Source: an uncultured Erythrobacteraceae bacterium
GTDB lineage: Bacteria > Pseudomonadota > Alphaproteobacteria > Sphingomonadales > Sphingomonadaceae
DNA: 10,587 bases
Direction: 5' to 3'
Assembly (NCBI GenBank): GCA_950071875.1
Contig: CATMNW010000054.1
Span: 1-10,587 of the forward strand
Positions within the stretch are counted from its first letter, which is position 1; each line of letters opens with the position of its first letter. The notes beneath the pieces were generated by a model. It was not told the DNA's origin and searched no databases. It saw only the letters and a program-made list of their open reading frames with translations. The translations under genes and the position numbers were made by a program. This document shows positions 1 through 5,879 of this stretch, one piece after another.

Positions 1-129
1 GCCGCCATAGCCGCCCTGGTTCCCGCCGCCATAGCCGCCGCCGGACCCACCGCCATAACCGCCGCCCGACTGGCCGCCGCCGTAATTGCCGCCCCCGCCG
101 CCGCCGCCGCCGCGCTGGCTGCCACCGGG
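1..129 (-). repeat. glycine-codon low-complexity tract in ssb
   Basis: GCC/GCCATA-rich DNA on the plus strand encodes, on the minus strand, a tail made almost only of Gly with scattered Tyr, Asn, Gln and Ser. A run of eight Gly codons (complement of about 91-114) is followed by repeated GGGYGGG/GGGQSGG units. Such tracts are typical of the disordered linker of alphaproteobacterial SSBs and are prone to in-frame length change. Confidence 0.8.
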
Positions 130-477
130 CCCGTCGAGCATGGTCAACGTGCCGTCGAAACCGCGCAGCACCACTTCGGTGCTATAGCGATCCTGCCCGT
201 TCTGATCCTGCCATTTGCGGGTCTGCAACTTGCCTTCGATGAAGACCTTGCTGCCTTTCTTGAGGTAGTTTTCGCAGACATTGATCAGGCCTTCGGAAAA
301 GATCGCGACCGTGTGCCATTCGGTCCGTTCCTGCCGTTCGCCGGTGTTGCGATCCTTCCACTGTTCGCTGGTGGCGATGCGCAGATTGCACACCTTGCCG
401 CCGTTCTGGAAGCTGCGCACCTCGGGGTCCTGCCCGAGATTGCCGATCAGCATGACTTTGTTGAGGCTGCCTGCCAT
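1..477 (-). CDS. ssb: single-stranded DNA-binding protein (3' end beyond window)
   Basis: SSB coats single-stranded DNA during replication, repair and recombination and recruits partner enzymes. The visible 159 codons read minus from ATG 475-477 with no stop before the window edge. The N-terminus MAGSLNKVMLIGNLGQDPEV is the classic OB-fold start; WHTVAIF (about 54-60) and the strand KGSKVFIEGKLQTRKW (about 74-89) complete the fold by about residue 110. After that a glycine-rich linker with GGGYGGG-type repeats begins. The acidic C-terminal tip that binds partners lies outside the window and cannot be judged. The start is supported by AAGGGA on the minus strand (complement of 485-490), 7 bases before the ATG. 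It sits 91 bases downstream of feoB on the same strand and probably has its own promoter. The family assignment is secure. Confidence 0.97.
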   Translation of the reverse strand, partial: MAGSLNKVMLIGNLGQDPEVRSFQNGGKVCNLRIATSEQWKDRNTGERQERTEWHTVAIFSEGLINVCENYLKKGSKVFIEGKLQTRKWQDQNGQDRYSTEVVLRGFDGTLTMLDGPGGSQRGGGGGGGGNYGGGQSGGGYGGGSGGGYGGGNQGGYGG

Positions 478-526
478 CGATTCGTCCCTTCGTGTCTGTT
501 GGGCGATGGCCTAACCGAGCGTCCGG

Positions 527-544
527 CACGGGGCTAGGCCCGTG
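527..544 (-). terminator. GC-rich hairpin downstream of feoB, possible terminator
   Basis: CACGGG (527-532) pairs perfectly with CCCGTG (539-544) around a 6-base loop. It lies 24 bases past the feoB stop and before the ssb start. No U-tract follows on the minus strand, so a Rho-independent terminator is only possible, not clear. Confidence 0.3.
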
Positions 545-568
545 TGTAATTATGCACGGTGCTTCGCG

Positions 569-1744
569 CTACAGCCCCAGTCCAACCGCCACCCAATAGG
601 TCAGGCCGGCGAAAATCCAGGCCAGCGCGAACAGATAGACGGTCATGAAGATCGGCCATTTCCACCCGTTCGTCTCGCGCTTGGTCACCGCGATGGTCGA
701 GAGGCATTGCGGCGCGAACACGAACCAGGCGAGGAAGGCGAGCGCGGTGGGGAGGCTCCACAGCGCCGAAATCCGGTCGGTCACGCCCTGCGCTTCAAGC
801 TCCTCGTCATCGGCATCGACCGCATAGGTCGTGGCGAGCGCGGTGACGGCCACTTCGCGCGCGGCGAGCGCGGGAATCAGCGCCAGGCTCATCTCGCGGT
901 TGAAGCCAACCGGTTCGAGAACCGGATGCAGCGTATCCGCGACAGCCCCTGCATAGCTCGCATCGAGCTGGCTCTCGCCCGGTTCGGCCCGTGGGAAGCT
1001 CAACAGCACCCACAGCGCGATCGTGGCGACGAAGATGATGGTCCCCGCCCGGCGCAGGAACACCCATGCGCGCTGCCACAATCCGATCGCGAGATCCTTG
1101 ATGCGCGGCAGCTGGTAGCGCGGCATTTCCATGATGAAGCCACTGGCCGCGCCCTTCGCGACCGAATTGCGCAACACCAGCGCGACCACCATCGCCCCGA
1201 CGATGCCTGCCAGATAAAGGGCAAACAGGACGAGGCCCTGCAAGCCCACGCCCGGCCCGACGCTGGTTTCGGGAATAACGGCGGCAATGATCACTGCATA
1301 CACCGGCAGACGCGCCGAACAGGTCATCAGGGGAGCAACAAGGATCGTCGTCAACCGGTCCTTGGGATCGGGGATCGAGCGCGTCGCCATGATCCCCGGA
1401 ATGGCGCAAGCGAAGCTGGAAAGCAGCGGAATGAAGCTTTTACCCGACAGGCCAACGCCCGCCATCAAGCGGTCCATGAGGAACGCCGCCCGCGCCATGT
1501 AGCCGGTCGCTTCCATTATCAGGATGAAGAAAAACAGGATCACGATCTGCGGCAGGAAAACGACCACAGAACCTACGCCGGCAAGCACCCCTTCGGTGAG
1601 GAAGTCGCGAATGAAACCGGGGGCCATGACCTGTGTCACCATGCCCGAAATAGCGCCCACCGCACCCTCGAGTGCGTCTGCGAAAGGCGTAGCCCAGGCG
1701 AACACGGCCTGGAAGATCACGAACAACAGACCGAACAGGATCAC
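569..1744 (-). CDS. feoB: FeoB C-terminal fragment: membrane transport domain
   Basis: This open frame of 391 codons from GTG 1742-1744 carries the FeoB permease half, with many hydrophobic helices. Both conserved gate motifs are present, each with its cysteine: FACAIPGIMATR (Cys113 of the fragment) and PLMTCSARLPVYA (Cys142). Their 29-residue spacing matches my memory of the E. coli FeoB gate cysteines. The coding frame clearly begins further upstream, since the in-frame sequence before the GTG (NGVDRILLNPWIGP) is FeoB-like. GTG is only the first usable start codon after the frameshift. That GTG overlaps the stop of the N-terminal frame by GTGA, so reinitiation is conceivable. The stop is TAG, complement of 569-571. 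Confidence 0.82.
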   Translation of the reverse strand: MILFGLLFVIFQAVFAWATPFADALEGAVGAISGMVTQVMAPGFIRDFLTEGVLAGVGSVVVFLPQIVILFFFILIMEATGYMARAAFLMDRLMAGVGLSGKSFIPLLSSFACAIPGIMATRSIPDPKDRLTTILVAPLMTCSARLPVYAVIIAAVIPETSVGPGVGLQGLVLFALYLAGIVGAMVVALVLRNSVAKGAASGFIMEMPRYQLPRIKDLAIGLWQRAWVFLRRAGTIIFVATIALWVLLSFPRAEPGESQLDASYAGAVADTLHPVLEPVGFNREMSLALIPALAAREVAVTALATTYAVDADDEELEAQGVTDRISALWSLPTALAFLAWFVFAPQCLSTIAVTKRETNGWKWPIFMTVYLFALAWIFAGLTYWVAVGLGL

Positions 1745-2430
1745 GGGGCCGATCCACGGATTGAGCAGGATCCGATCAACGCCATTTTCGACAGTGTGGC
1801 GGGTCGACTTCGACAGATCGCGCCCCGCGCCATATGCTTCGCCGCGAGTCGCCGTTCGGGCAGCGTGATATGCCAGCGCTTGTGGGATTCCCCGTCGCCC
1901 TGCGCTTCGGCTTCGGCAATTGCGGCAGTCAGTTCGGACAGGCCCTTGCGGCGTACGGCCACCGTCGGGATGACCGGCACGCCGAGAGCTTCGGAAAGCG
2001 CCCCGGCATCGAGGGTCAGCCCGTCACGCTCCGCAAGATCGACCATGTTGAGCGCAACCACCGTCGGACGGCCAAGTTCGAGCACTTCTTGAGCAAAGAC
2101 GAGATGCTGCTCGAGGTTCGCAGCATCAAGCACCAGGACGATGACGTCGGGGGCCGGTTCGCTGGCGAACTCGCCCTGAACGACCTTGCGCGTAACCTCT
2201 TCGTCGGGACTTGCGGCATCGAAGCTGTAAGATCCGGGCAAGTCGATCAGTTCGATCGTATCGCCACCGGGCAGGGCCATACGGCCGGCTTTCCGCTCCA
2301 CGGTGACGCCCGGATAATTGGCGATCTTCTGGCGCGCACCGGTGAGCGCATTGAACAGCGCCGACTTGCCTGCATTGGGGTTGCCGACGAGAGCTGCGGT
2401 ACGATGCTTCACGGGATCTTCGCGGCTCAT
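1741..2430 (-). CDS. feoB: FeoB N-terminal fragment: G-protein domain
   Basis: This 229-codon frame holds the GTPase half of FeoB. The G1 P-loop GNPNAGKS is at residues 16-23, the G2 region NYPGVTVE at 38-45 with Thr43, G3 DLPG at 63-66 and G4 NMVD at 128-131, so guanine-nucleotide binding looks intact. The last 20 or so residues, after MARGAI, do not resemble FeoB and are read in the wrong frame. The ATG overlaps the feoA stop by ATGA (2427-2430), and GAGGT (complement of 2440-2444) stands 9 bases upstream, so translation is coupled to feoA. If made as is, it would be a soluble GTPase domain without its membrane channel. Confidence 0.85.
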   Translation of the reverse strand: MSREDPVKHRTAALVGNPNAGKSALFNALTGARQKIANYPGVTVERKAGRMALPGGDTIELIDLPGSYSFDAASPDEEVTRKVVQGEFASEPAPDVIVLVLDAANLEQHLVFAQEVLELGRPTVVALNMVDLAERDGLTLDAGALSEALGVPVIPTVAVRRKGLSELTAAIAEAEAQGDGESHKRWHITLPERRLAAKHMARGAICRSRPATLSKMALIGSCSIRGSAP

Positions 2431-2666
2431 GCGTGCTCGACCTCGATTGCCAGTGCATGCGCACGCCGCAGCGCAATCGTCATCCGGCCGATCCGAATCG
2501 CAAGCGGGTCACGCGTGCCGAATATGCCCCGGTGGATCACGGCAATCTCGGCCCCCTCGTCAACGCCGAGAGCTTGCAAACGCTTGGCTTCATCTTCTGC
2601 GAGGGCGGGCCAGTCCACCGCGACTATGCGGGCAGGCTTCTCGTATTCGAAACTATCCAGGGTCAT
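2427..2666 (-). CDS. feoA: ferrous iron transport protein FeoA
   Basis: FeoA is a small cytosolic SH3-like protein required for FeoB-dependent Fe2+ uptake. This 79-residue protein has the usual FeoA length and pattern. An N-terminal stretch is followed by AKRLQALGVDEGAEIAVIHR (residues about 27-46), where the LGV-x-GAEI turn is typical. It ends in the strand pair DPLAIRIGRMTIALRRAHA, equivalent to the family's 'G..ialR...A..i.V' ending. It overlaps feoB by four bases (ATGA), a standard feoAB arrangement. No feoC is visible. The upstream 54-base gap to coq9 may carry its promoter and operator. The ribosome-binding site is weak (AGGGCG about 8 bases before ATG). Confidence 0.92.
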   Translation of the reverse strand: MTLDSFEYEKPARIVAVDWPALAEDEAKRLQALGVDEGAEIAVIHRGIFGTRDPLAIRIGRMTIALRRAHALAIEVEHA

Positions 2667-2720
2667 GCCGCACGCCCTGTCAGATCAACAGGCTTGTTGC
2701 AACTGGTTATCAATAGCGCG
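2667..2720 (-). promoter_or_regulatory. feoAB upstream region with small palindromes
   Basis: This 54-base gap is visibly more AT-rich than its surroundings. It holds a perfect 8-base palindrome GTTGCAAC (2696-2703) and a CAACA/TGTTG inverted repeat (2685-2689 and 2694-2698). On the minus strand TTGATAACC lies just before the palindrome. Iron-responsive regulators (Fur, Irr, RirA) commonly control feoAB in alphaproteobacteria, but I cannot match a known consensus here. A 5-bp GCGCG/CGCGC hairpin (2716-2729) straddles the coq9 stop codon and could weaken read-through. Confidence 0.3.
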
Positions 2721-3380
2721 CTAACGCGCGGGATAACGCAGGCGCCCAAGAAAACGCGAAACACTGAAACGTTCACGATCCGGGTTCAGCCACTTCGCCT
2801 TGGTGCGCTCGAAGGTCATGACACCATCGATGCGGCGTCCGAGGAATGCCTTCGTTTCGGTTTTCTCCTCGCTCTGGTCGTCCACGAATACCGCCAGGGT
2901 GGCGCCATAGATCGAGGCGAGGATCGCACGTTTCGTATAGTGGTTGTAATCCGTGGCCGTATCGCCGGCCAGTCGCCACATCCGGTCTGCGCTGTTCCAG
3001 CCGGTCTTCAGGGCGCGCGGGGCATTCTGCGGCATGGCCATAATCGCCAGCGCACGGCGCAAGGCCTCTTCAAGACCTATCACCGCGTCGAGCCGGTATT
3101 GGACAAGGCTACGGATACGCTCGCGGATCTTCACTGTCGCAAGCTTTTCCGGAGGTAGGTCCAGCGCCATCTGGCGATCGATCGTCTCGATCCATGAGCA
3201 GATCATGCCCATCGCTCCGTCATCCTTGAACGCGAGGCGCGCGACATCGCGATCAGCGCCAAGCTGCTGTGCTGCCATATCGAGAGCATCGTTCGACCAG
3301 CCGTCGAAGACCGCACTTTCGGCGATAGCCGGAGCAAGCGCGAGACGAAGCTCATCAAGCGTAAGATCTTCTACGTGCAT
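2721..3380 (-). CDS. COQ9 family protein (ubiquinone biosynthesis accessory)
   Basis: COQ9 is a lipid-binding accessory protein of ubiquinone biosynthesis that presents precursors to the COQ7-type hydroxylase; the bacterial family is TetR-like in fold. This 219-residue protein has the family length and features. An N-terminal helical region contains GWSNDALDMAAQQLG (about residues 26-40), followed by RIRSLVQYRLDAV and the block MPQNAPRALKTGWNSADRMW (around 108-127). The segment TATDYNHYTKRAILASIY, which follows at about 132-149, is the best-conserved COQ9 signature. I chose ATG 3378-3380 because the family starts here; longer readings run back through the ankyrin gene. It follows that gene's stop by 4 bases, so the two are probably co-transcribed. 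Confidence 0.9.
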   Translation of the reverse strand: MHVEDLTLDELRLALAPAIAESAVFDGWSNDALDMAAQQLGADRDVARLAFKDDGAMGMICSWIETIDRQMALDLPPEKLATVKIRERIRSLVQYRLDAVIGLEEALRRALAIMAMPQNAPRALKTGWNSADRMWRLAGDTATDYNHYTKRAILASIYGATLAVFVDDQSEEKTETKAFLGRRIDGVMTFERTKAKWLNPDRERFSVSRFLGRLRYPAR

Positions 3381-3384
3381 GGGA

Positions 3385-3990
3385 TCAGCTCGGCCCGTAG
3401 GTTTCGGCCGACTTTCCACGCTCGGCTTCTGCCCGCTCGATTTCGTCGAGCATGTTGGAGCGGGCACCCAGAAGGACCGCATAATCGCGCGCACTGCGGC
3501 CGGAATTGTCCGTCCTGTCCGCATCAGCACCCTTCTCGATCAACATCCGGACCAGTCCGGTGTCGCGGCGGTGCACCGCCGAAATCAGGGGTGTTTCGCC
3601 AGTGCTGTTAGGCACATCGACCGCGGCGCCCCGTTCTGCCAGAATCTGGACACCTTCCGAAAATCCGAGTTGCGCCGCCATCGAAAGCGGTGTGGCCCCA
3701 TTCTTGTCGGCGATGTTCGGGTTTGCGCCTTTCGACAGCAGGAATCGCAGCCAAACGGGGTCGCGCCGCTGGGTCACGATATGAAGGGCCGTTTCACCGC
3801 TGACGAGATCACGCGTATTGACCAGGATGCTGCCCGGCTCTTCGATCATTTGCGTGACATCGTCTCCCTGGCGCTTCTTGACCGCCTCGAGAAACTTGAA
3901 CCCGTCACGCTGCATCTGTGCCTGCAACGGCGCCGCGATCAACGATGCCGCAATGGCGCCCATAACGATGTTACCCGCAATACGCTTCAC
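3385..3990 (-). CDS. secreted ankyrin-repeat protein
   Basis: This 201-residue protein starts with a Sec-type signal peptide (MKRIAG, then hydrophobic to about residue 20, probable cleavage after LQA at 24), so it should act in the periplasm. Ankyrin repeats follow: a degenerate one at about 31-63, then GETALHIV (64-96), GATPLSMA (97-129) and GETPLISA (130-162), and a partial one at 163-190. Each good repeat ends with a loop like KGANPNI or KGADADR. Ankyrin repeats are protein-binding scaffolds; the partner is unknown. The start is GTG (3988-3990), which keeps the complete signal peptide. It lies directly upstream of coq9 and divergent from the SCO1 gene. A membrane or respiratory quality-control role is only a guess. 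Confidence 0.88.
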   Translation of the reverse strand: MKRIAGNIVMGAIAASLIAAPLQAQMQRDGFKFLEAVKKRQGDDVTQMIEEPGSILVNTRDLVSGETALHIVTQRRDPVWLRFLLSKGANPNIADKNGATPLSMAAQLGFSEGVQILAERGAAVDVPNSTGETPLISAVHRRDTGLVRMLIEKGADADRTDNSGRSARDYAVLLGARSNMLDEIERAEAERGKSAETYGPS

Positions 3991-4059
3991 TTTGCGAAAG
4001 CCCCTATTATCTTCAGGTGAGTGAATGACTCGCCCTTGCCGATCGGCGGTTAGCAGACC
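3991..4059. promoter_or_regulatory. divergent intergenic promoter region
   Basis: These 69 bases lie between the 5' ends of two opposite transcription units and must hold promoters for one or both. On the minus strand a GATAAT sequence (complement of about 4006-4011) resembles a -10 box, but no convincing -35 is at the right spacing. On the plus strand I find no clear promoter, only GGCGG before the SCO1 start. Confidence 0.35.
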
Positions 4060-4659
4060 ATGAACCGGGACACCATGCTACGCAATACCACCTTCCTGCT
4101 TCCTGCCATCCTCGCAATCGCCGCCTGCCAGACAGAACCTGCAGGCGACCCGCCGCTTGCAGGCGCTGCCATCGGCGGCGACTTCACCCTGACGGGGGAA
4201 GATGGCAATCCTGTCAGCTGGAACGATTTCGACGGACAGTATCGAACCATATATTTCGGCTACACATACTGCCCTGATGTTTGCCCTGTAGATACGCAAA
4301 GTGCGATGGCGGGCCTCAAAGCCTTCGAAGAGGAAAACCCGCAGCTTGGCGCGCGGATTCAGCCGCTTTTCGTCAGCGTCGATCCGGATCGCGATACGCC
4401 GGAAGCACTTACCGAATTTACCGACAGTTTCCATCCTCGCCTCATCGGCATGACCGGTACCAGCGAACAACTGGATGCGGTGACACGCGATTTCGCCGCG
4501 ACTTACACGATCGGCGAAAAGGAGGAGAACGGGGGTTACCTCGTCGGCCACACCAATCTTACCTATCTGTTCGGCCCGGACGGAGAGCCACTTGCCATGT
4601 TGCCGACCGACGAAGGATCGGCAGCCGTGGCGGCAGAACTGGAAAAGTGGGTGCGGTGA
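4060..4659 (+). CDS. SCO1/SenC family copper chaperone lipoprotein
   Basis: SCO proteins are membrane-anchored, thioredoxin-fold copper chaperones that metallate the CuA site of cytochrome c oxidase. This 199-residue protein begins with a lipoprotein signal ending in the lipobox IAAC (Cys23). It then has the thioredoxin-like core with FGYTYCPDVCP, giving the CxxxC copper ligands Cys71 and Cys75. The third ligand is His164 in VGHTNLTYLFGPDG. FVSVDPDRDTPEAL is the other family hallmark. The start could be ATG 4060 or ATG 4075, and both keep the lipobox; GGGA lies only 4 bases before the second. It ends in GTGA shared with the next gene. No oxidase subunit is visible here, so the oxidase link rests on family knowledge. 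Confidence 0.93.
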   Translation: MNRDTMLRNTTFLLPAILAIAACQTEPAGDPPLAGAAIGGDFTLTGEDGNPVSWNDFDGQYRTIYFGYTYCPDVCPVDTQSAMAGLKAFEEENPQLGARIQPLFVSVDPDRDTPEALTEFTDSFHPRLIGMTGTSEQLDAVTRDFAATYTIGEKEENGGYLVGHTNLTYLFGPDGEPLAMLPTDEGSAAVAAELEKWVR

Positions 4660-5117
4660 GATACCGTTTCTGGGAACGACCGCTTGCGGACCTGACAAAC
4701 GAGGAGTGGGAAGCCCTGTGCGATGGATGCGGCCGCTGCTGCCTGCACAAGGTCGAATATGAAGAAACGGGCGAGATCGAACACACGAATGTCGCGTGCA
4801 AACTGCTGGATACGAAAAATGCCCGCTGCACCGACTACAAGCGCCGCAAGGCCTTCGTACCCGATTGTCTTCGCCTGACCCTGAAGATCGTCGAAGACGT
4901 AAGTTGGCTACCATCGACCTGTGCCTATCGCAGACGGGCAGACAACGATCCCCTGCCCCGATGGCACTACCTCTTGACAGGTGACAGGGAAGGCGTCGTG
5001 AAGGCAGGGGTTTCCGTGGCGGGACGCGTGGTTTCCGAAACAGAAGCCGGCCCGCTCGAACATCATGTCGTCGATTGGGGTGATGACGAATGGGACGATG
5101 AGGAGGCGATAGCGTGA
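4656..5117 (+). CDS. UPF0260 / YkgJ-type cysteine cluster protein
   Basis: This 153-residue protein belongs to the YcgN/UPF0260 group of the YkgJ family, which carries a conserved cysteine cluster thought to bind metal (zinc or an Fe-S cluster). The biochemical role is unknown. It starts RYRFWERPLADLTNEEWEAL, typical of the group. It then has the motif CDGCGRCC (Cys22, 25, 28, 29) and further cysteines at about 48, 58, 71 and 89. The last 16 residues are strongly acidic (GDDEWDDEE). I use GTG 4656-4658 as the start because it matches the family N-terminus and overlaps the SCO1 stop as GTGA; earlier in-frame codons lie inside SCO1. Its stop overlaps the next start in the same way. It is likely translationally coupled to both neighbours. 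Confidence 0.9.
   Translation: MRYRFWERPLADLTNEEWEALCDGCGRCCLHKVEYEETGEIEHTNVACKLLDTKNARCTDYKRRKAFVPDCLRLTLKIVEDVSWLPSTCAYRRRADNDPLPRWHYLLTGDREGVVKAGVSVAGRVVSETEAGPLEHHVVDWGDDEWDDEEAIA
5101..5106 (+). promoter_or_regulatory. Shine-Dalgarno AGGAGG for the YgjP-like gene
   Basis: A perfect AGGAGG sits 7 bases before GTG 5114-5116, inside the end of the UPF0260 gene. It decides the GTG start and shows the third gene is not left to coupling alone. Confidence 0.8.
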
Positions 5118-5836
5118 TCGACTGGCTCCGCCGCGAAGCGCTGGAGCCGGTGATCGAGCTGAATGGCCATTCGCTTCCGATCCGGCTCACCCGCAATCGC
5201 CGCGCAAAACGCCTGACCCTGCGCATGGCCCCTGATGCCAGCGAGGTTCGCATCACACTTCCCCACTGGTGTCGGAGCGAAGAGGCGATCGCATTCGCTC
5301 ACGCCCGCCGTGACTGGCTCAGCTCGCAGATGGCAAAGGTACCGGAACGCCGCGATCCCGTACGCGATCGCACCCTTCTCTATCGCGGCGCAGAAATCGG
5401 GATCGACTGGCGCGAAAGCGCACCGCGCAAGCCTTCTCTATCGGAAACGAAACTCCTGATAGGCGGACCTGAGGAATCGCTTGCGAAGCGGCTCCAGCGC
5501 TGGCTCGAGCAGGAAGCCTTGCGGCTCTTCACCGATGATGCTGCCGAGTATTGCCTGCGCGGTGGTCTAGATTGCGCCGAGGTCAAACTGACCCGTGCGC
5601 GGCGTCGCTGGGGCAGCTGTTCTTCCGAAGGCGTCTTGCGGCTCAACTGGAGGCTTGTCCAGGCACCGGATCATGTGCGCCGTTCCGTCGTCGCGCATGA
5701 GGTGGCCCATCTGGTCCATTTCGATCATTCCCCTGCATTTCACGACCTTCTCGGCCAGCTTTACGAGCAGGACATCGACGGCCCCAATTCATGGTTGAGC
5801 CGGCACGGCCGCGAACTCTACGCGACTTTCGGATAA
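5114..5836 (+). CDS. YgjP-like (M48-type) zinc metallopeptidase
   Basis: This 240-residue cytosolic protein belongs to the YgjP/UTP-pyrophosphatase-associated metallohydrolase family (formerly DUF45). The zinc site is HEVAH at 195-199, with the third ligand His205 in HEVAHLVHFDHSPAFH; Glu196 is the expected catalytic base. Upstream is the family signature RRRWGSCSSEGVLRLNW (about 163-179). The N-terminal part has the usual basic beta strands (RRAKRLTLRM; VRITLP). Members are predicted proteases related in fold to SprT; natural substrates are mostly unknown. The start is GTG 5114 with a perfect Shine-Dalgarno, overlapping the previous stop by GTGA. It closes a tight three-gene run with the SCO1 and UPF0260 genes. 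I see nothing truncated. Confidence 0.93.
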   Translation: MIDWLRREALEPVIELNGHSLPIRLTRNRRAKRLTLRMAPDASEVRITLPHWCRSEEAIAFAHARRDWLSSQMAKVPERRDPVRDRTLLYRGAEIGIDWRESAPRKPSLSETKLLIGGPEESLAKRLQRWLEQEALRLFTDDAAEYCLRGGLDCAEVKLTRARRRWGSCSSEGVLRLNWRLVQAPDHVRRSVVAHEVAHLVHFDHSPAFHDLLGQLYEQDIDGPNSWLSRHGRELYATFG

Positions 5837-5853
5837 GGCGTACTGGCGCGGTT

Positions 5854-5877
5854 CATCGAAACCTCCTATCTTCGATG
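5854..5877. promoter_or_regulatory. 7-bp hairpin before the coiled-coil gene, loop complementary to a Shine-Dalgarno
   Basis: CATCGAA (5854-5860) and TTCGATG (5871-5877) form a perfect inverted repeat around the loop ACCTCCTATC. It ends 2 bases before the ATG at 5880. The loop in plus orientation is like the 16S anti-Shine-Dalgarno; on the minus strand it is AGGAGGT. No T-tract follows, so it is not an ordinary terminator. The structure is certain as a sequence; its function is unknown. Confidence 0.45.
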
Positions 5878-5879
5878 GC

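Larger units (their letters stand above)
569..2430 (-). pseudogene. feoB: ferrous iron transporter FeoB, interrupted by a frameshift
   Basis: FeoB is the inner-membrane Fe2+ transporter of the Feo system, with an N-terminal cytosolic GTPase domain and a polytopic membrane domain. Here the two halves are in different frames. The N-terminal frame (from ATG 2430) runs through the G domain to about ERRLAAKHMARGAI, then drifts into un-FeoB-like sequence and stops at 1741-1743. The -1 frame supplies the expected linker, DRILLNPWIGP, and the whole membrane domain to the stop at 569-571. One base is therefore missing somewhere between about 1785 and 1835. Two 4-base homopolymers lie in that interval (T4 at 1785-1788, C4 at 1823-1826 on the plus strand). 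With that base restored the protein would be about 620 residues, normal for the family. I see no canonical slippery heptamer. It may be a real mutation, a sequencing error, or a split gene. Confidence 0.85.

Noticed and set aside
1811..1830. Programmed -1 frameshifting in feoB.
   Set aside because: No X XXY YYZ slippery heptamer is present in the zero frame near the break, and I see no strong downstream structure. A simple indel is more likely.
542..2092. A 516-codon open frame on the plus strand opposite feoB.
   Set aside because: Its product is rich in Arg, His, Gln and Asp with no domain or hydrophobic pattern. It is the usual mirror frame of a GC-rich gene, and feoB motifs on the minus strand explain the region.
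3381..3530. A longer COQ9 reading beginning at 3530.
   Set aside because: The added 50 residues overlap the ankyrin coding region in another frame and look random; the family start matches ATG 3378-3380.
2953..4020. A 355-codon plus-strand frame opposite coq9 and the ankyrin gene.
   Set aside because: The minus-strand proteins have a signal peptide, ankyrin repeats and COQ9 blocks; the plus frame has none.
4078..5256. A 392-codon minus-strand frame opposite SCO1, UPF0260 and YgjP.
   Set aside because: It spans three genes with clear motifs on the plus strand and reads as Arg/Ser/Pro-rich sequence without family features.
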